Positions 21,741 to 31,091 of a DNA stretch of 47,512 bases are shown one piece after another. Origin of the DNA: Fragilaria crotonensis. Taxonomy: Eukaryota > Bacillariophyta > Fragilariophyceae > Fragilariales > Fragilariaceae. The notes beneath the pieces were generated by a model. That model saw only the letters and a program-made list of their open reading frames with translations. It ran no database searches and was not told where the DNA came from. Every line of letters begins with the position of its first letter. Within the stretch, counting starts at the first letter, position 1. The position numbers and the translations under genes were made by a program. The stretch is from assembly GCA_022925895.1 (NCBI GenBank), contig JAKSYS010000499.1:1-47512 (forward strand), read 5' to 3'.

Positions 21741-23044
21741 GCTTGAAGGAGCATCACCTCAAGAAGTACTAGTTTAAGCACAGTATCGGGACGAATTGTT
21801 TTCAGGAGTAATGGGACGACTCCAGATTCCATCAGTTATCGATGTATTCATACACTAAGACTTCTCTTTAGCCACCTATCAAACTGGAAGATAACTGTAT
21901 TGGGTAGAGATGTTGTGTAGGGTGTTCCGACGTAGCAATGTTCTATCGAAAGATATGGCGAGCGGATGTCCGTAGATTTTTTTGTTCAAGCTTGACAGTT
22001 TTTCCTGAAAACAATTGCTCATACTTTGAATGCGTCAACCAAGCAGAAGGCTCGGCAAAGCAAGGATTATGATGACTTATGATCCAAAGCAGGGCAACAG
22101 CAGAAGTTGTACATGAATTAAGATGTTGTCAGAATGGTGAGTTTCATGTTGAGACTGTCATCTGAAGCTGCCACTTTGATGTGAGTTTTGATGTCAAGTT
22201 GCAAACGAATTTCGCTGAAATTTTTTACGTGTTTCTACTAACATTTTGTACTGCTATTTTTTTCGCAGTTTATCATCGCGCCTTGTCACCGCGGATGTTG
22301 AACGTTGTGACTCGGTTGCGGTGGAGAGCAGCTCATTCTGTGGTGGTCATGCTGGAGGACGAGGAAATGGCATGCATGAGTAGTCATTTTTACCAACTGT
22401 GGACCGCTCGTCGTCGTCGTCGGAAAAGACCTGGCCAGGGGAAGCGCAGACTACCGGCCGAACCTCATTCTGTTGAGTAAGGGTGATGCCGACCATTAAG
22501 AGGAGGTCATTTTTCACCGAGTTGCAATGCCTTTTGGAAGTTTGATGATTGAAGGATCAGGTATGAGGTTTTGGTTGTGGATCCTTTTGATTGAATGGGG
22601 AGGAGTTCCTCCATTGGTACCGTGAGGCATTTCTTGTATACTCTGGATCGCAAGTGAACAACATACACACCTTCCAATAACGCATTTTAGAATTGCTGTC
22701 ATCTAGATGATTGTTTTAGGGAGTAATATATGGCAAATGGACTCAATTTTACCATTGTTGTTGCCTTCATTTGCATCATCTTCGATGCCACCAATTGTTT
22801 TCAGGATTTTTTTGCTTTGACAACACGGGCAAAGCTAGAGCGTCCCATTATTATGTTAAAAAATATCGGTACCCGAAATTTTCGACTAAACATAACTTCT
22901 TGGAAAACGCTCGGATCTCCAATATTCTTAGACCAGTCGATCCGTTATGAAATTGCGCATCGATTGATACCCGTTTGAGTGTCATACGAGGGATTTTAGG
23001 TGTCAATTTTTATTTTTCAACCCACTATTGTGCTTAAACTAGTA
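21741..23044. other. Unassigned 1.3-kb stretch splitting copia RT
   Basis: This stretch separates two pieces of copia RT that should be only tens of residues apart, so it contains inserted or rearranged DNA. I recognise no domain. An intron-like segment (GTGAGT at 22,181 to TTTTTTTCGCAG at 22,268) joins two open stretches. A short Arg-rich reading (22,400-22,440, TARRRRRKRPG) and an 82-codon frame at 22,730-22,978 are not convincing genes. Confidence 0.4.
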
Positions 23045-23157
23045 CTCGAGTACCAGCCCTTAATCAAGTTTGACATTCGAGACACCATCATCAAGTTGAA
23101 GCGAGCCCAATACGGCCTCGTAGAAAGTCCACGACTCTGGATCAATCAATTCTCCTA
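23045..23157 (+). pseudogene. pol: copia reverse transcriptase, second fragment
   Basis: LIKFDIRDTIIKLKRAQYGL then VESPRLWINQFS matches the copia RT consensus around the LxKALYGLxQSPRxW motif. It is the last copia piece before host genes and ends about 80 bp upstream of the CDGSH gene start. Confidence 0.8.
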
Positions 23158-23237
23158 TTCGCATATTTCGGTCAACATCACGATTTCCATATCATACACG
23201 AGTTTATACTGCACTTATCCTCGCATCAATCTGTACC

Positions 23238-23531
23238 ATGAAGTTCCTCTTGACCGCTCTCCTCATTGCTCCAACTGTGGTATCTGCCTTTACGATCCTC
23301 CCTACAACTTCGACAACGACGTTGCCATTGACAACTCGTTTCCTCGAGAACCGCATCAACGAAAAGATTGATTTGGAGAGCCCCGAGGTGGCAACCATGG
23401 AAACTCAAGTTTTTTGCCGCTGTGGGAAAGCGAAAACCTTTCCCCTTTGTGATGGAAGTCACGTGAAGTACAACGAGGCAACCGGAGACAATGTCGGACC
23501 ATTGATTGTCACTGTCAAGGCTGGAGAATAA
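23238..23531 (+). CDS. CDGSH iron-sulfur domain protein, probably plastid-targeted
   Basis: This intact 97-residue protein starts at ATG 23,238. Residues 1-16 form a hydrophobic signal peptide followed by SAF at 16-18, which resembles the ASAFAP cleavage motif of diatom plastid preproteins, and then a Thr-rich transit-like stretch. The CDGSH domain is CRCGKAKTFPLCDGSH at 60-75, with the 2Fe-2S ligands Cys60, Cys62, Cys71 and His75 all present. Single-CDGSH proteins hold a labile 2Fe-2S cluster and act in iron-sulfur or redox handling. Plastid location is inferred from the presequence. The upstream flank is a copia RT remnant ending about 80 bp before the start, so the promoter is transposon-derived or very short. 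Confidence 0.9.
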   Translation: MKFLLTALLIAPTVVSAFTILPTTSTTTLPLTTRFLENRINEKIDLESPEVATMETQVFCRCGKAKTFPLCDGSHVKYNEATGDNVGPLIVTVKAGE

Positions 23532-23982
23532 AATGAATCGATTTCTTCCCGTGCTGTGCCATACTATGTATGTGCCCTGATCTGCCGCCGTACTGTGGCA
23601 AGGTCTCGACGAGACGAGATAAGTGGAATGTGGAGGTGCCGTCTTAGTCAACCTACTAGTAGACACAAATAGACCCATTATTACAAAGCGTGTAGTTTTC
23701 TAGTGTATTTATTTTGCCAGAGACGCAATAATTCATTACGGCCAGTGACGACTCGACGCATTACACAAAGGAGAGCATTCCTATTCATGAACGAGGGTAC
23801 TTTCAATAACCCGGTGGAGATGATCTGTGGAAAGTTTGGATGCTCATATGCTGCATTGACAACTAATCTATGATGAATCAGGCTCTTTCGAACAGTAGAG
23901 TGTGTACGCGCGTGCAGCTCACTCTTGGTGTCGTGAGAAACCACGAGACGCTCGATTTGCGCAATCACGTCCGCGTGATTCC

Positions 23983-25091
23983 TCAATTGTCGTATGTAAA
24001 GTCTAGCAAATCGACGCCGGGCGGTGGAGGCTGACGATAGGTACGATTGGGGGGTGCCGGTGATGCAGCAGCGTAGAGAGAAAAGGGATCATACGGTTGT
24101 GGTGGGGCAGTCGGAGCTCCGTACCCAGGGCTGGCCAACGGATCTGCACCATAATGAGATGGAGCCGGTGACGTGTGCGCTGGTGTGAGGCTTGACTGTA
24201 CAGACCAAGATGGCTGTGATGGCAGTGGTGCCGAGTTAGATGTGGTTGCCCATGATGGTGTAGTAACTCCATATGAAGGCTGTGCTGCAACGGTGGATCC
24301 ATAGGATGTTGGAGTCGGCGTTTGTGCCGCCGAAAAATACCCTCCTATAGATGACGTCGTCGGTGCCGCAGGTTCTAGTGTTCCCGTATTCATAACGTAT
24401 CCACCTGTTGGGGTTGCTGTTGTTGGTGTGGCATTGACGCTGACACTCTTGCTTACCGGTGCAGCTCGTCCAGTGAGTTCACTCTCCTTCGCGTCACGTT
24501 GCAATTCAATTTGCTCTAAATCCCGTCGTGTCTGGTCATACATGGCCCTTACATGTCGATCAGTGGGCAGCCACCCCTGTGTATCTTCCAAGTCAGAAAA
24601 GGTCCGATACATTCGGATACCGAATTCCTCTTTATGTCCCTTGATTTGCGTCTCTGTCATGGCCAACTCAGCCTTCAATTTCGCCGAATTCCCGGCATAT
24701 CCAGCGGCCACCCCCGCATTAAGTACCTTTTCTCCAAACGTTTCTGCCTTTTTCGGAAACGCCGCATGCCATGAAACTTCCGCCTGGCTAATCTTTCCTT
24801 TTGTTGCACTCGTCTCAATTCCAGAACTGCAATCTCTCGTTGCGTTTCCAACAATGCCGGCCGGATGGCGTCCATGAGTTGTTCGTCCATACAACCACCT
24901 TGCCAAAAATCAACTTGACTGGACATGGGGGCAACATGATCGTACAGTTCAATCCCAAACCGACGTTGACGGACCTGAAGCTCATGATCGGCCCACAAAA
25001 TGTCCGTCTTCAATTTCGCCTTTTTCCCCACCTCCATCGCCGCAGCACTGGCCACTGCCGTCATGGACTTGACGCTGTCCCAAAGACTCAT
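23983..25091 (-). CDS. Two-repeat protein with endocytosis-like tail motifs (one apparent frameshift)
   Basis: The protein starts at ATG 25,091 (MSLWDSVKSM). It contains two related helical units: KLKTDILWADHELQVRQRRF then GIELYDH, and KLKAELAMTETQIKGHKEEF then GIRMYRT. Each is followed by a helix (ETQREIAVLELRRVQQKE; RRDLEQIELQRDAKESEL). The first unit is read in one frame to about 24,790 and the second in another from about 24,800, near CAAAAGGAAAG, so a single-base indel is likely. The last 130 residues are rich in Pro, Ser, Thr, Tyr and Gly and end with YDPFSLY and GVDLLDF. DPF and LLDF-type motifs bind AP2 appendage and clathrin in other eukaryotes, so a vesicle-trafficking accessory role is possible. 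I do not recognise the repeat family. Confidence 0.7.
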
Positions 25092-26022
25092 TTCTTTTTC
25101 AATACAGTTGTTTTACGCTGTTATATGTAATGCAGTTGATGTTTGGTTCGTTGCTTATCACTCGAGTAATGTTTGGAACAACCCAGGTTGTTTGCTGTCG
25201 TCGCTAACTGTGGTTGTCGTTTCGGATTGAGTGAATAACCAAGAAACGTATTGCATCAGCGGGCAGGAAGCAGGTACAGTACTAGTACTTCTACATTATG
25301 ACCGGTGAAAACAATATCCGGTAAAAGAACGTTTAGGTCTGGCTTGAAGACTGCAAAATCTTTCAAACCGCCATTTCAGTTATAAGAACGTTTCATGTAG
25401 TAACACTGCAAATACTGGAGTATAGGACCGATACAGCATCCAGAAAGCGTCATAAAGCATATCATATTTCAATCGCAGGATTTGGCGACGAACACGATTG
25501 ACCGATACAGATTTCGTTAATTCCACTACTGTAGACTGTAGACTGTAGACTGTAGACTGTAGACTGTAGACTGTAGACTGTAGACTGGAGACTGGAGACT
25601 GGAGACTGGAGACTGGAGTACAGTACCTGGTACCCTACAAGGCGTATGCATACATTGTGCACATTGCACTGCTTCAGGGCGCGTGCTCAGGGTGTCAGGC
25701 TACCGGTATGCTGCTATTCTGCAACCAGTAGCAGTATATCATACGACAACGTTGTATGGTACTCAGTACTCAGTACAAAAAGTCTACTGCAACTACAGCT
25801 TGTCGACTACCAGCAGGCGTAGTGAACGGTCAGACGTTGCTGTCGAAAGTTACAGTACCTCTCTACCGGTAGGAAACTTCAAGTCGGATGTCGAATGGGG
25901 GGATGACAGTAGGTTTGTATGCATATGCAGAGTACGAAGAATTTTGTCGAAGTACAGTATTACTGGTAGCAAGAAAGGTGCAGGTACTGGATAAGAAGTG
26001 CAACCACAACAACTTTCCACGC
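25092..26022. other. Intergenic, AT-balanced, with a minisatellite
   Basis: This lies between divergently transcribed genes and so holds both promoters. It contains the 7-bp minisatellite at 25,530-25,618 and several GTACT-type palindromes (for example around 25,760-25,780). No coding sequence is supported. Confidence 0.5.
25530..25618 (+). repeat. 7-bp minisatellite, two successive variants
   Basis: Eight perfect copies of TGTAGAC (25,530-25,585) are followed by four copies of TGGAGAC (25,586-25,613) and a partial copy. The switch between variants is sharp. Confidence 0.95.
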
Positions 26023-26078
26023 GATACACAGCGTCATACTCGCTCCATCCGATACACAGCGTCATACTCGCTCCATCC
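26023..26078 (+). repeat. Perfect 28-bp tandem duplication
   Basis: Two identical 28-bp units (26,023-26,050 and 26,051-26,078) start GATACACAGCGTCATACTCG. They end 38 bp before the start codon of the next gene, so they lie in its 5'UTR or promoter. Confidence 0.95.
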
Positions 26079-26116
26079 TTTAGATCGTCTATCGAGTGTC
26101 CAACCAACGAGTTACC

Positions 26117-26716
26117 ATGATCATGGTAACGGCGACAAGCACAACAAGAACATGCCATCGTCTCGCGATAGCTTCATGGTGCCTGGCAGTCTTGTCATCA
26201 TCTGTAGCATTTGCATGGACGACAACACCACTGCCCCTGGTTCCGCGTTCCTTGGATCGAGGAAGGACATCTGCATCCCCTAGTACTGGTGCTGGAGTTC
26301 ACAAGCTCTTGTTGAGCGCCAATGACCGGAACGAAGAGACATCCAAGACAGTAACAAGGAGCACCAATAACAACGTCGAATCCATTTCATTGGAAAAACT
26401 CTCTGACAATCACGAAGAGGAGGGCTCACTCATGGCAATGTCAGTCGCGAAATGGCTCGATGCCGAATGGATGCCACAAGAGATACACGTACAAATGGGC
26501 CATTCAGCAAAGCTAAGTTACATCAATTGCAGACAGGAAGGAGACAGCGAAATCATGAGCATCATGATGCGCATCGCCACGGATCTTGAAGCCAATTGGG
26601 CTGCCTATGATAAGGATGCCTTTGTCAATGCCTGGGATGTGGCCAATTACGTTTCAGACTATTTGACGAACAAGTCAGGATCTGAAGGATGCGAATGTTC
26701 CAGCCGAATTTATTGA
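26117..26716 (+). CDS. Hypothetical plastid-type preprotein
   Basis: This intact 199-residue frame starts at ATG 26,117; an alternative is ATG 26,123. The N-terminus has a basic stretch, a hydrophobic core (LAIASWCLAVLSSSVAFAW) and an AFAW cleavage-like motif, then a Ser/Arg-rich transit-like region. That is the bipartite layout of diatom plastid preproteins. The mature part is acidic and helical: VAKWLDAEWMPQEIHVQMG, about 50 residues with Asp/Glu, then FVNAWDVANYVSDYL and a Cys-containing end (GCECSS). I do not recognise the family. The WDVANYVSDYL block and the WLDxEW block look like conserved domain cores. The gene follows a 28-bp tandem duplication. Confidence 0.75.
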   Translation: MIMVTATSTTRTCHRLAIASWCLAVLSSSVAFAWTTTPLPLVPRSLDRGRTSASPSTGAGVHKLLLSANDRNEETSKTVTRSTNNNVESISLEKLSDNHEEEGSLMAMSVAKWLDAEWMPQEIHVQMGHSAKLSYINCRQEGDSEIMSIMMRIATDLEANWAAYDKDAFVNAWDVANYVSDYLTNKSGSEGCECSSRIY

Positions 26717-28071
26717 AGGACTGAGCTTAGCGCGTCCAATGCAGGACGATTTTATATACACCACTTGCGTATACATACACGCACATGTGTGAGAGAGTGA
26801 TGTGCGATGCCTGGATGCTAAAACTACCACGTTCACTATCACTCTCCTATCGTTCGCTTTGAAATAGGAATCATTTCGCTCCGAACCTGCACTAACTCTA
26901 GTTAATGAATCGGTTGCACTGATCTTAGGGGTCGGCTGTTTTTGGACAGTCTCGATTGGATTCTCTGGCTCTGATTTAGTCGGAATCGAGCCGATGTCCC
27001 AAAATGCTGCAGTCAGGTACAGTAAGAACTGCCTTGTCTGTGACTGCGGATATGGTTACGTATGGAACGGCAGTCTCCGCCCATTGATGTTTGTTGGAAC
27101 TTCTTCATCAGCACCTCCAGCTCCTGTTTGTCCTTTGAACCAAGATTGGGACCACCAGAACGCTGGAGTCGATCGCGAATAGGGACAATGGATTGTTGAG
27201 GAAGGGATGAAGAAGGTGCATCAGGTATCTGAGGTAATTTAAACTATTTGTGATGGCAATGGCGGGGGCTCTGCCGCAGATTCGTAGGCTTCTCATAACG
27301 TGTAGGCGTTGTTTGAGCGATTTCCGGCGGCTGGTAAGTCACACACGCCTGGGGTAGGATCACAGCTTTAACACTTTGGGGGAAATACCTTGAATGCCGT
27401 CAGTCGATGCACCTTCGTCGTGATTCGTCGTTGTGCTTCGGGTGTGGTGAGCCACCGCGATCTGGAGTGCGCAATGGGAAGTCTTTTTTATGGACAGAAC
27501 TGTGAACGCATAGGAGAACGAGCTGCATTGCCGCAAAGGAGTTAAACTTTGCGGATCCGGTTGTAGACGAATAAGGGTGGACACATGTCGTTAAGGATTT
27601 GTGAGGATAGTTAAGGCAAAGGAATGGAAGATAGTCTGATATACTCCACGAATTACTATCCCTTGATCGCCATTACTCCACAGTACTACCATCCAAACTT
27701 CTCTGCAGTCGCAGAAGGTGGCTACGTCGCGTTCGAACAGCATCGGCAGTTTTTCTAAAATTGGGAGCAGCCACGAGCCACCAACATAGTATGACACATC
27801 TTATCCACTGAACCGAGCGACATACGTCTACTGGCCACACCTATTCCAACACAAATCTCCAGTAACCCACTGCGCCATGACTATACTCAAGCAAGGCATG
27901 ACAAGGCTCTTTCCTGGTTGACCTCCTTCAGACAGTACTGCCATGCCACCTTAGGTGTCGCTAAGGTTGGGTACATATAGTGCCGTTGTAAAAAATGGCT
28001 AACCTACATAATTCGTTACGCAGGCTAGAAAATTGCGAGCTCCTAAGAATCCTCTTAGTCTTTCGTCGATC
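26717..28071. other. Intergenic, 1.35 kb
   Basis: I see no supported gene. Short readings at 27,591-27,797 and 27,360-27,584 (minus) lack recognisable domains. Two AAAGTTTGG/TCTTAG-type AT stretches and scattered palindromes are unremarkable. Confidence 0.4.
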
Positions 28072-28683
28072 TTAGTCTCCGCTCATACACACGCAAATTA
28101 GCCCCAATATGCAAACTACTGCAAAAACGCAAAAGATTGGCGTGAGATTAAAAGAACCATCCCCGTCCGGATCGTATGATTCTCTCATGCCATCTCCACC
28201 TGCTTTAGCCAAGTCATCGCCCCACTTGGTGATTGCTGCCCTCGACGTAACGACCACCGTAGAAGAGTTGGCCTTGGGGTCGTCCCAATATGTAGATACA
28301 GCAACTGGGGCTTCCACAGCTGTTGGTGATTGTGTTGGGGAAAGACGGGGGGAATTCGCAGTTGCAACCGTTTCTTCTGTGTGTTTGCAAGTGAATTTGG
28401 AGGGCGATCCGGATTCCCTGCACACCTCGGAGATGAGACAGAAGACAACAGAATCACCGCACCTTTGGAACCTTGTTCCCAATTCGCGTTGAGATCGTTC
28501 TAAGGAAAGGATGTCGTGTTCGATGGTTTCATGTGATGAAGGACTTCGAAGGCCAGCGCCAGACGACCGATATGGGCGATGTGTTACGAATTCACCGTAT
28601 ACATGGGAATTGGGTTGGTAGGACAATATGCCGAGGAGAGTTATCAGCATGGCTGCAAAGAATTGAAGCAGTCGGGTAATCAT
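28072..28683 (-). CDS. Small single-pass membrane protein with degenerate EF-hand-like loop
   Basis: The ATG at 28,683 gives a 203-residue protein; an earlier in-frame GTG is less likely. Residues 1-21 (MITRLLQFFAAMLITLLGIL) form a signal peptide. The luminal or extracellular part has four or more cysteines (CGDSVVFCLISEVC, FTCKHTEE) and a Ser/Pro/Thr linker. Near the end DPDGDGSFNL has the Asp spacing of a calcium-binding loop, but it lacks the usual Glu at position 12. A C-terminal transmembrane helix (IFCVFAVVCILGLICVCM) leaves only Ser-Gly-Asp outside. It is probably a type I surface or endomembrane protein. No family is recognised. Confidence 0.65.
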   Translation of the reverse strand: MITRLLQFFAAMLITLLGILSYQPNSHVYGEFVTHRPYRSSGAGLRSPSSHETIEHDILSLERSQRELGTRFQRCGDSVVFCLISEVCRESGSPSKFTCKHTEETVATANSPRLSPTQSPTAVEAPVAVSTYWDDPKANSSTVVVTSRAAITKWGDDLAKAGGDGMRESYDPDGDGSFNLTPIFCVFAVVCILGLICVCMSGD

Positions 28684-29808
28684 TCTCGCAATTGAGAGGT
28701 TTGGTGTTTGAATTATGAGAAACAGCAACTGAAGAACAATACCAATATACGAACTTCCTGTCACTCGTAGGTCGTCGTAGTACGAAAACTGCACGATACA
28801 ACCAGGGACCTGTAATGGTACTATTAATTAGTACACGAAGCGGGTTTGTGGCAAATGACTGGAATCGGTTCGCACAAGTGAAACACACTTCCGACTTCCT
28901 ACCGTCTCAGCTGCAGTGCAGGCGAAAGCATGTGGAACGAGTCACCCATGACTGCCAGAAGACGGGAACACGTGAAAGTGGTCTACACGACGGCACGATC
29001 GACATGGAGCGGAACAACGCGTCACCAGCCAGCTGCACTCATTGTTGGTCGCATCAGGTCAAAGAACCAGGACGACAGCAAGAGCACTATGCACTCGCCA
29101 ACAGACAGAGGACCTGCGACGAGGTTGGTGCAGTACTTGTGCTGCTCGAGATGCACGGGAGTTGCTTCTGAGGACACGACACACGACTCAAACTTTAGCA
29201 TTACTACTGGCGCCTGGCGCTCCACTTTCTACCCACCCGCTCGCACTCCGCATACTACGGCAAGCAGTGCATATAGGTACTCCAGTACAGAGTACTGCCA
29301 GGTATGTCAGTGCTACGTGCTTGTACGAGATTACCAATGGAGGTGTAGGGGTAGTAGTAACGGTACCACAGTACTCCCTGAGTACCAGTACAGTTGGTTG
29401 TCTTTAGAGAACCAATTATCGCATACTCGGAGTAGAGTACAAGCAGATGTGGGCGCTGACGTCAAAAGAGTGAAACCTGAAACCTAATCGGACCCCAGTT
29501 CCGACGATACTACATGTACAGTGCTCAAGTAGACTACTGTGCACTATGCGACTAAATATAGCCAATATAGCCGTTTGCATTACCACCTGCGATTTTTCGA
29601 AAACAACCAAATAATACACCCGGATATAGTCTGGCACCGCGCCGGTTTTGGTGCTGTTTGGGCGCTTGTTGCAGCACGCCGCGCCACTTTTGCACGACGG
29701 AAAGTCAGTTCGTAAATTCTGAAACGCAGCCGAACTTATTTCGTATGAACCGATTTCACTCTTTCACAACAATTGATCTGTTAGAAGCCTTCCTCAATTT
29801 GCATTAAA
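28684..29808. other. Intergenic, divergent promoters
   Basis: This lies between divergent genes. An ATG-started frame at 28,930-29,487 (185 codons) has no recognisable domain and a Ser/Thr/Arg composition typical of chance frames. Many GTAC palindromes occur (29,275-29,400). I see no convincing gene. Confidence 0.4.
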
Positions 29809-30075
29809 ATGACCACTACTGACGCTGAACCAGTCGCTGCAGAGGCTGCCCCTGCGAAGAGAGTCTCAACTCGTGCCAAGAAGACTGTTATCAAGAAGGA
29901 CGAAGAGGTCAAACCAGTTGTGGCGAAGAAGAAGACGGTCGCCAAAACGCCCAAGCCTGCTCCTGAAAAGAAGGAGAAGCCACCCGCAGCCAAGAAGGCA
30001 GCGCCAAAGAAGAAAGCCGCCCCTAAGAAGAAGGCCGCACCCAAGAAAAAGAAAGAGAAGAAAGCTGAAGAGTAA
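29809..30075 (+). CDS. Histone H1-like protein 1 (lysine/alanine/proline-rich, no globular domain)
   Basis: This intact 88-residue protein starts at ATG 29,809. After an Ala/Glu-rich start (about 16 residues) the sequence is Lys/Ala/Pro-rich and ends in three AAPKKK repeats before KEKKAEE. The AAPKKK repeats are typical of linker-histone C-terminal tails. The winged-helix globular domain of canonical H1 is absent, as in kinetoplastid and ciliate H1 proteins. It likely binds linker DNA in the nucleus. Its partner at 30,780 lies in the same direction, with an inverted-repeat spacer between them. A ribosomal or nucleolar basic protein is an alternative. Confidence 0.8.
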   Translation: MTTTDAEPVAAEAAPAKRVSTRAKKTVIKKDEEVKPVVAKKKTVAKTPKPAPEKKEKPPAAKKAAPKKKAAPKKKAAPKKKKEKKAEE

Positions 30076-30432
30076 AGTTGGGAACTAAACGGGGGTTCGA
30101 TGCTGCCAGGTGTTTTTGTGCTGTAGGAGTATGTGTACAACTATGTACGAGTATTCAGGAGAACCATTAACATAGTTATAAGGCATAGTTTGCGAGGTAA
30201 AACTGTCTATAGTTGTAGACTTTCATGCACTGTTGTCATGGTCCCCCATTTGCAACACCTTGCAATTGATGCAACCATGTCAAACGAGCACGCATTTTGT
30301 TGCTCTGTTGTATGTTGTCGTTTGCGAGTTCTTTCAGCCAGTTTGCATGCATGAGAACAATCCCGCGAACTGCTATCCCAAAAATGTCACCGACAGTATT
30401 CCCACATACATGTATGAATACATTTTTCATGT

Positions 30433-30590
30433 TTCGATTAGAATGCAAGGAAATGACGTCAATCATGACGTCACATTACCAACACCTCCGCGTACTGCCT
30501 ACGGTGATACAGTACTCCAGTAAGACAGTAGCATAGGAAGAGCATGCTGATTGGTGCGGCTTGACCTCATTTCCTTGCATTCTAATCGGA
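30433..30590. repeat. Inverted repeat with 98-bp spacer between the two H1-like genes
   Basis: The left arm 30,433-30,462 and right arm 30,561-30,590 are reverse complements at 28 of 30 positions (core GATTAGAATGCAAGGAAATG). They could be the ends of a small MITE or a symmetric regulatory element. Confidence 0.9.
30454..30473. promoter_or_regulatory. Two TGACGTCA palindromes (CRE/bZIP-type)
   Basis: Perfect TGACGTCA sites lie at 30,454-30,461 and 30,466-30,473, 12 bp apart start to start. This octamer is the CRE core bound by bZIP factors; related ACGT elements control CO2- and cAMP-responsive genes in diatoms. The sites are about 310 bp upstream of the second H1-like gene and overlap the left inverted-repeat arm. 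Confidence 0.65.
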
Positions 30591-30779
30591 TCCGTGCATA
30601 CGGACTGTATTATGAACATTTACATCATGTATAAATATATATATGTGACTTTAGAATCTATGCAAGTTTTAAAATGAGAACTCACATCAGGACGTGGTGT
30701 CACCTGGTGAAATCACAAAACGAACCTGCTGAGAAGCACACAACAACTCAATACCTCACTTGCACCACACCATTGAACC

Positions 30780-31091
30780 ATGCCAACCGTCGAAGTTGCA
30801 CACATGCTGAAGGAGGCAAATGCTCTCCGGAAGACTCGTGCTCGTGCCGCTGCCACAGCTGCTTCTGCAGCTATTTCGAACATCAGCAAGCCTGTCAAGG
30901 CAAACAAGGAAGAATCAGCCAAGGCAGTTCCGGCTAAAAAGACAAAACCTGCGACGAAGCGTTCGGTCGTCAAGAAAACCAAGACCACCGATTCTTCAAA
31001 AAAGGGAAACAAGTCGGACGAGGCGCCGAAGAATGATGATTCTTCCAAACAAGAGAATATTGCGGGTCCAGATGGGGAATATCTTTCCTAG
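30780..31091 (+). CDS. Histone H1-like protein 2 (basic, lysine/alanine-rich)
   Basis: This intact 103-residue frame starts at ATG 30,780. A TATA-like run (ATAAATATATATATG) lies about 150 bp upstream (30,631-30,645). Residues 1-36 are helical (EVAHMLKEANALRKTRARAA, then ATAAS repeats). The middle is Lys/Ala/Thr-rich (KAVPAKKTKPATKRSVVKKT) and the end is acidic (DGEYLS). Like its neighbour at 29,809 it resembles a linker-histone tail without a globular domain, but the helical N-terminus is distinct and an HMG-like or nucleolar role is possible. Confidence 0.7.
   Translation: MPTVEVAHMLKEANALRKTRARAAATAASAAISNISKPVKANKEESAKAVPAKKTKPATKRSVVKKTKTTDSSKKGNKSDEAPKNDDSSKQENIAGPDGEYLS

Noticed and set aside
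28109-28492. Plus-strand 127-codon frame
   Set aside because: It is the shadow of the minus-strand membrane-protein gene, which has a signal peptide and a C-terminal helix.
28930-29487. 185-codon ATG-started frame
   Set aside because: No recognisable domain, low-complexity Ser/Thr/Arg composition, and it lies in promoter DNA with palindromes.
30090-30120. tRNA B-box-like GGTTCGATG
   Set aside because: No matching A-box or cloverleaf could be folded around it; no tRNA was found in the window.
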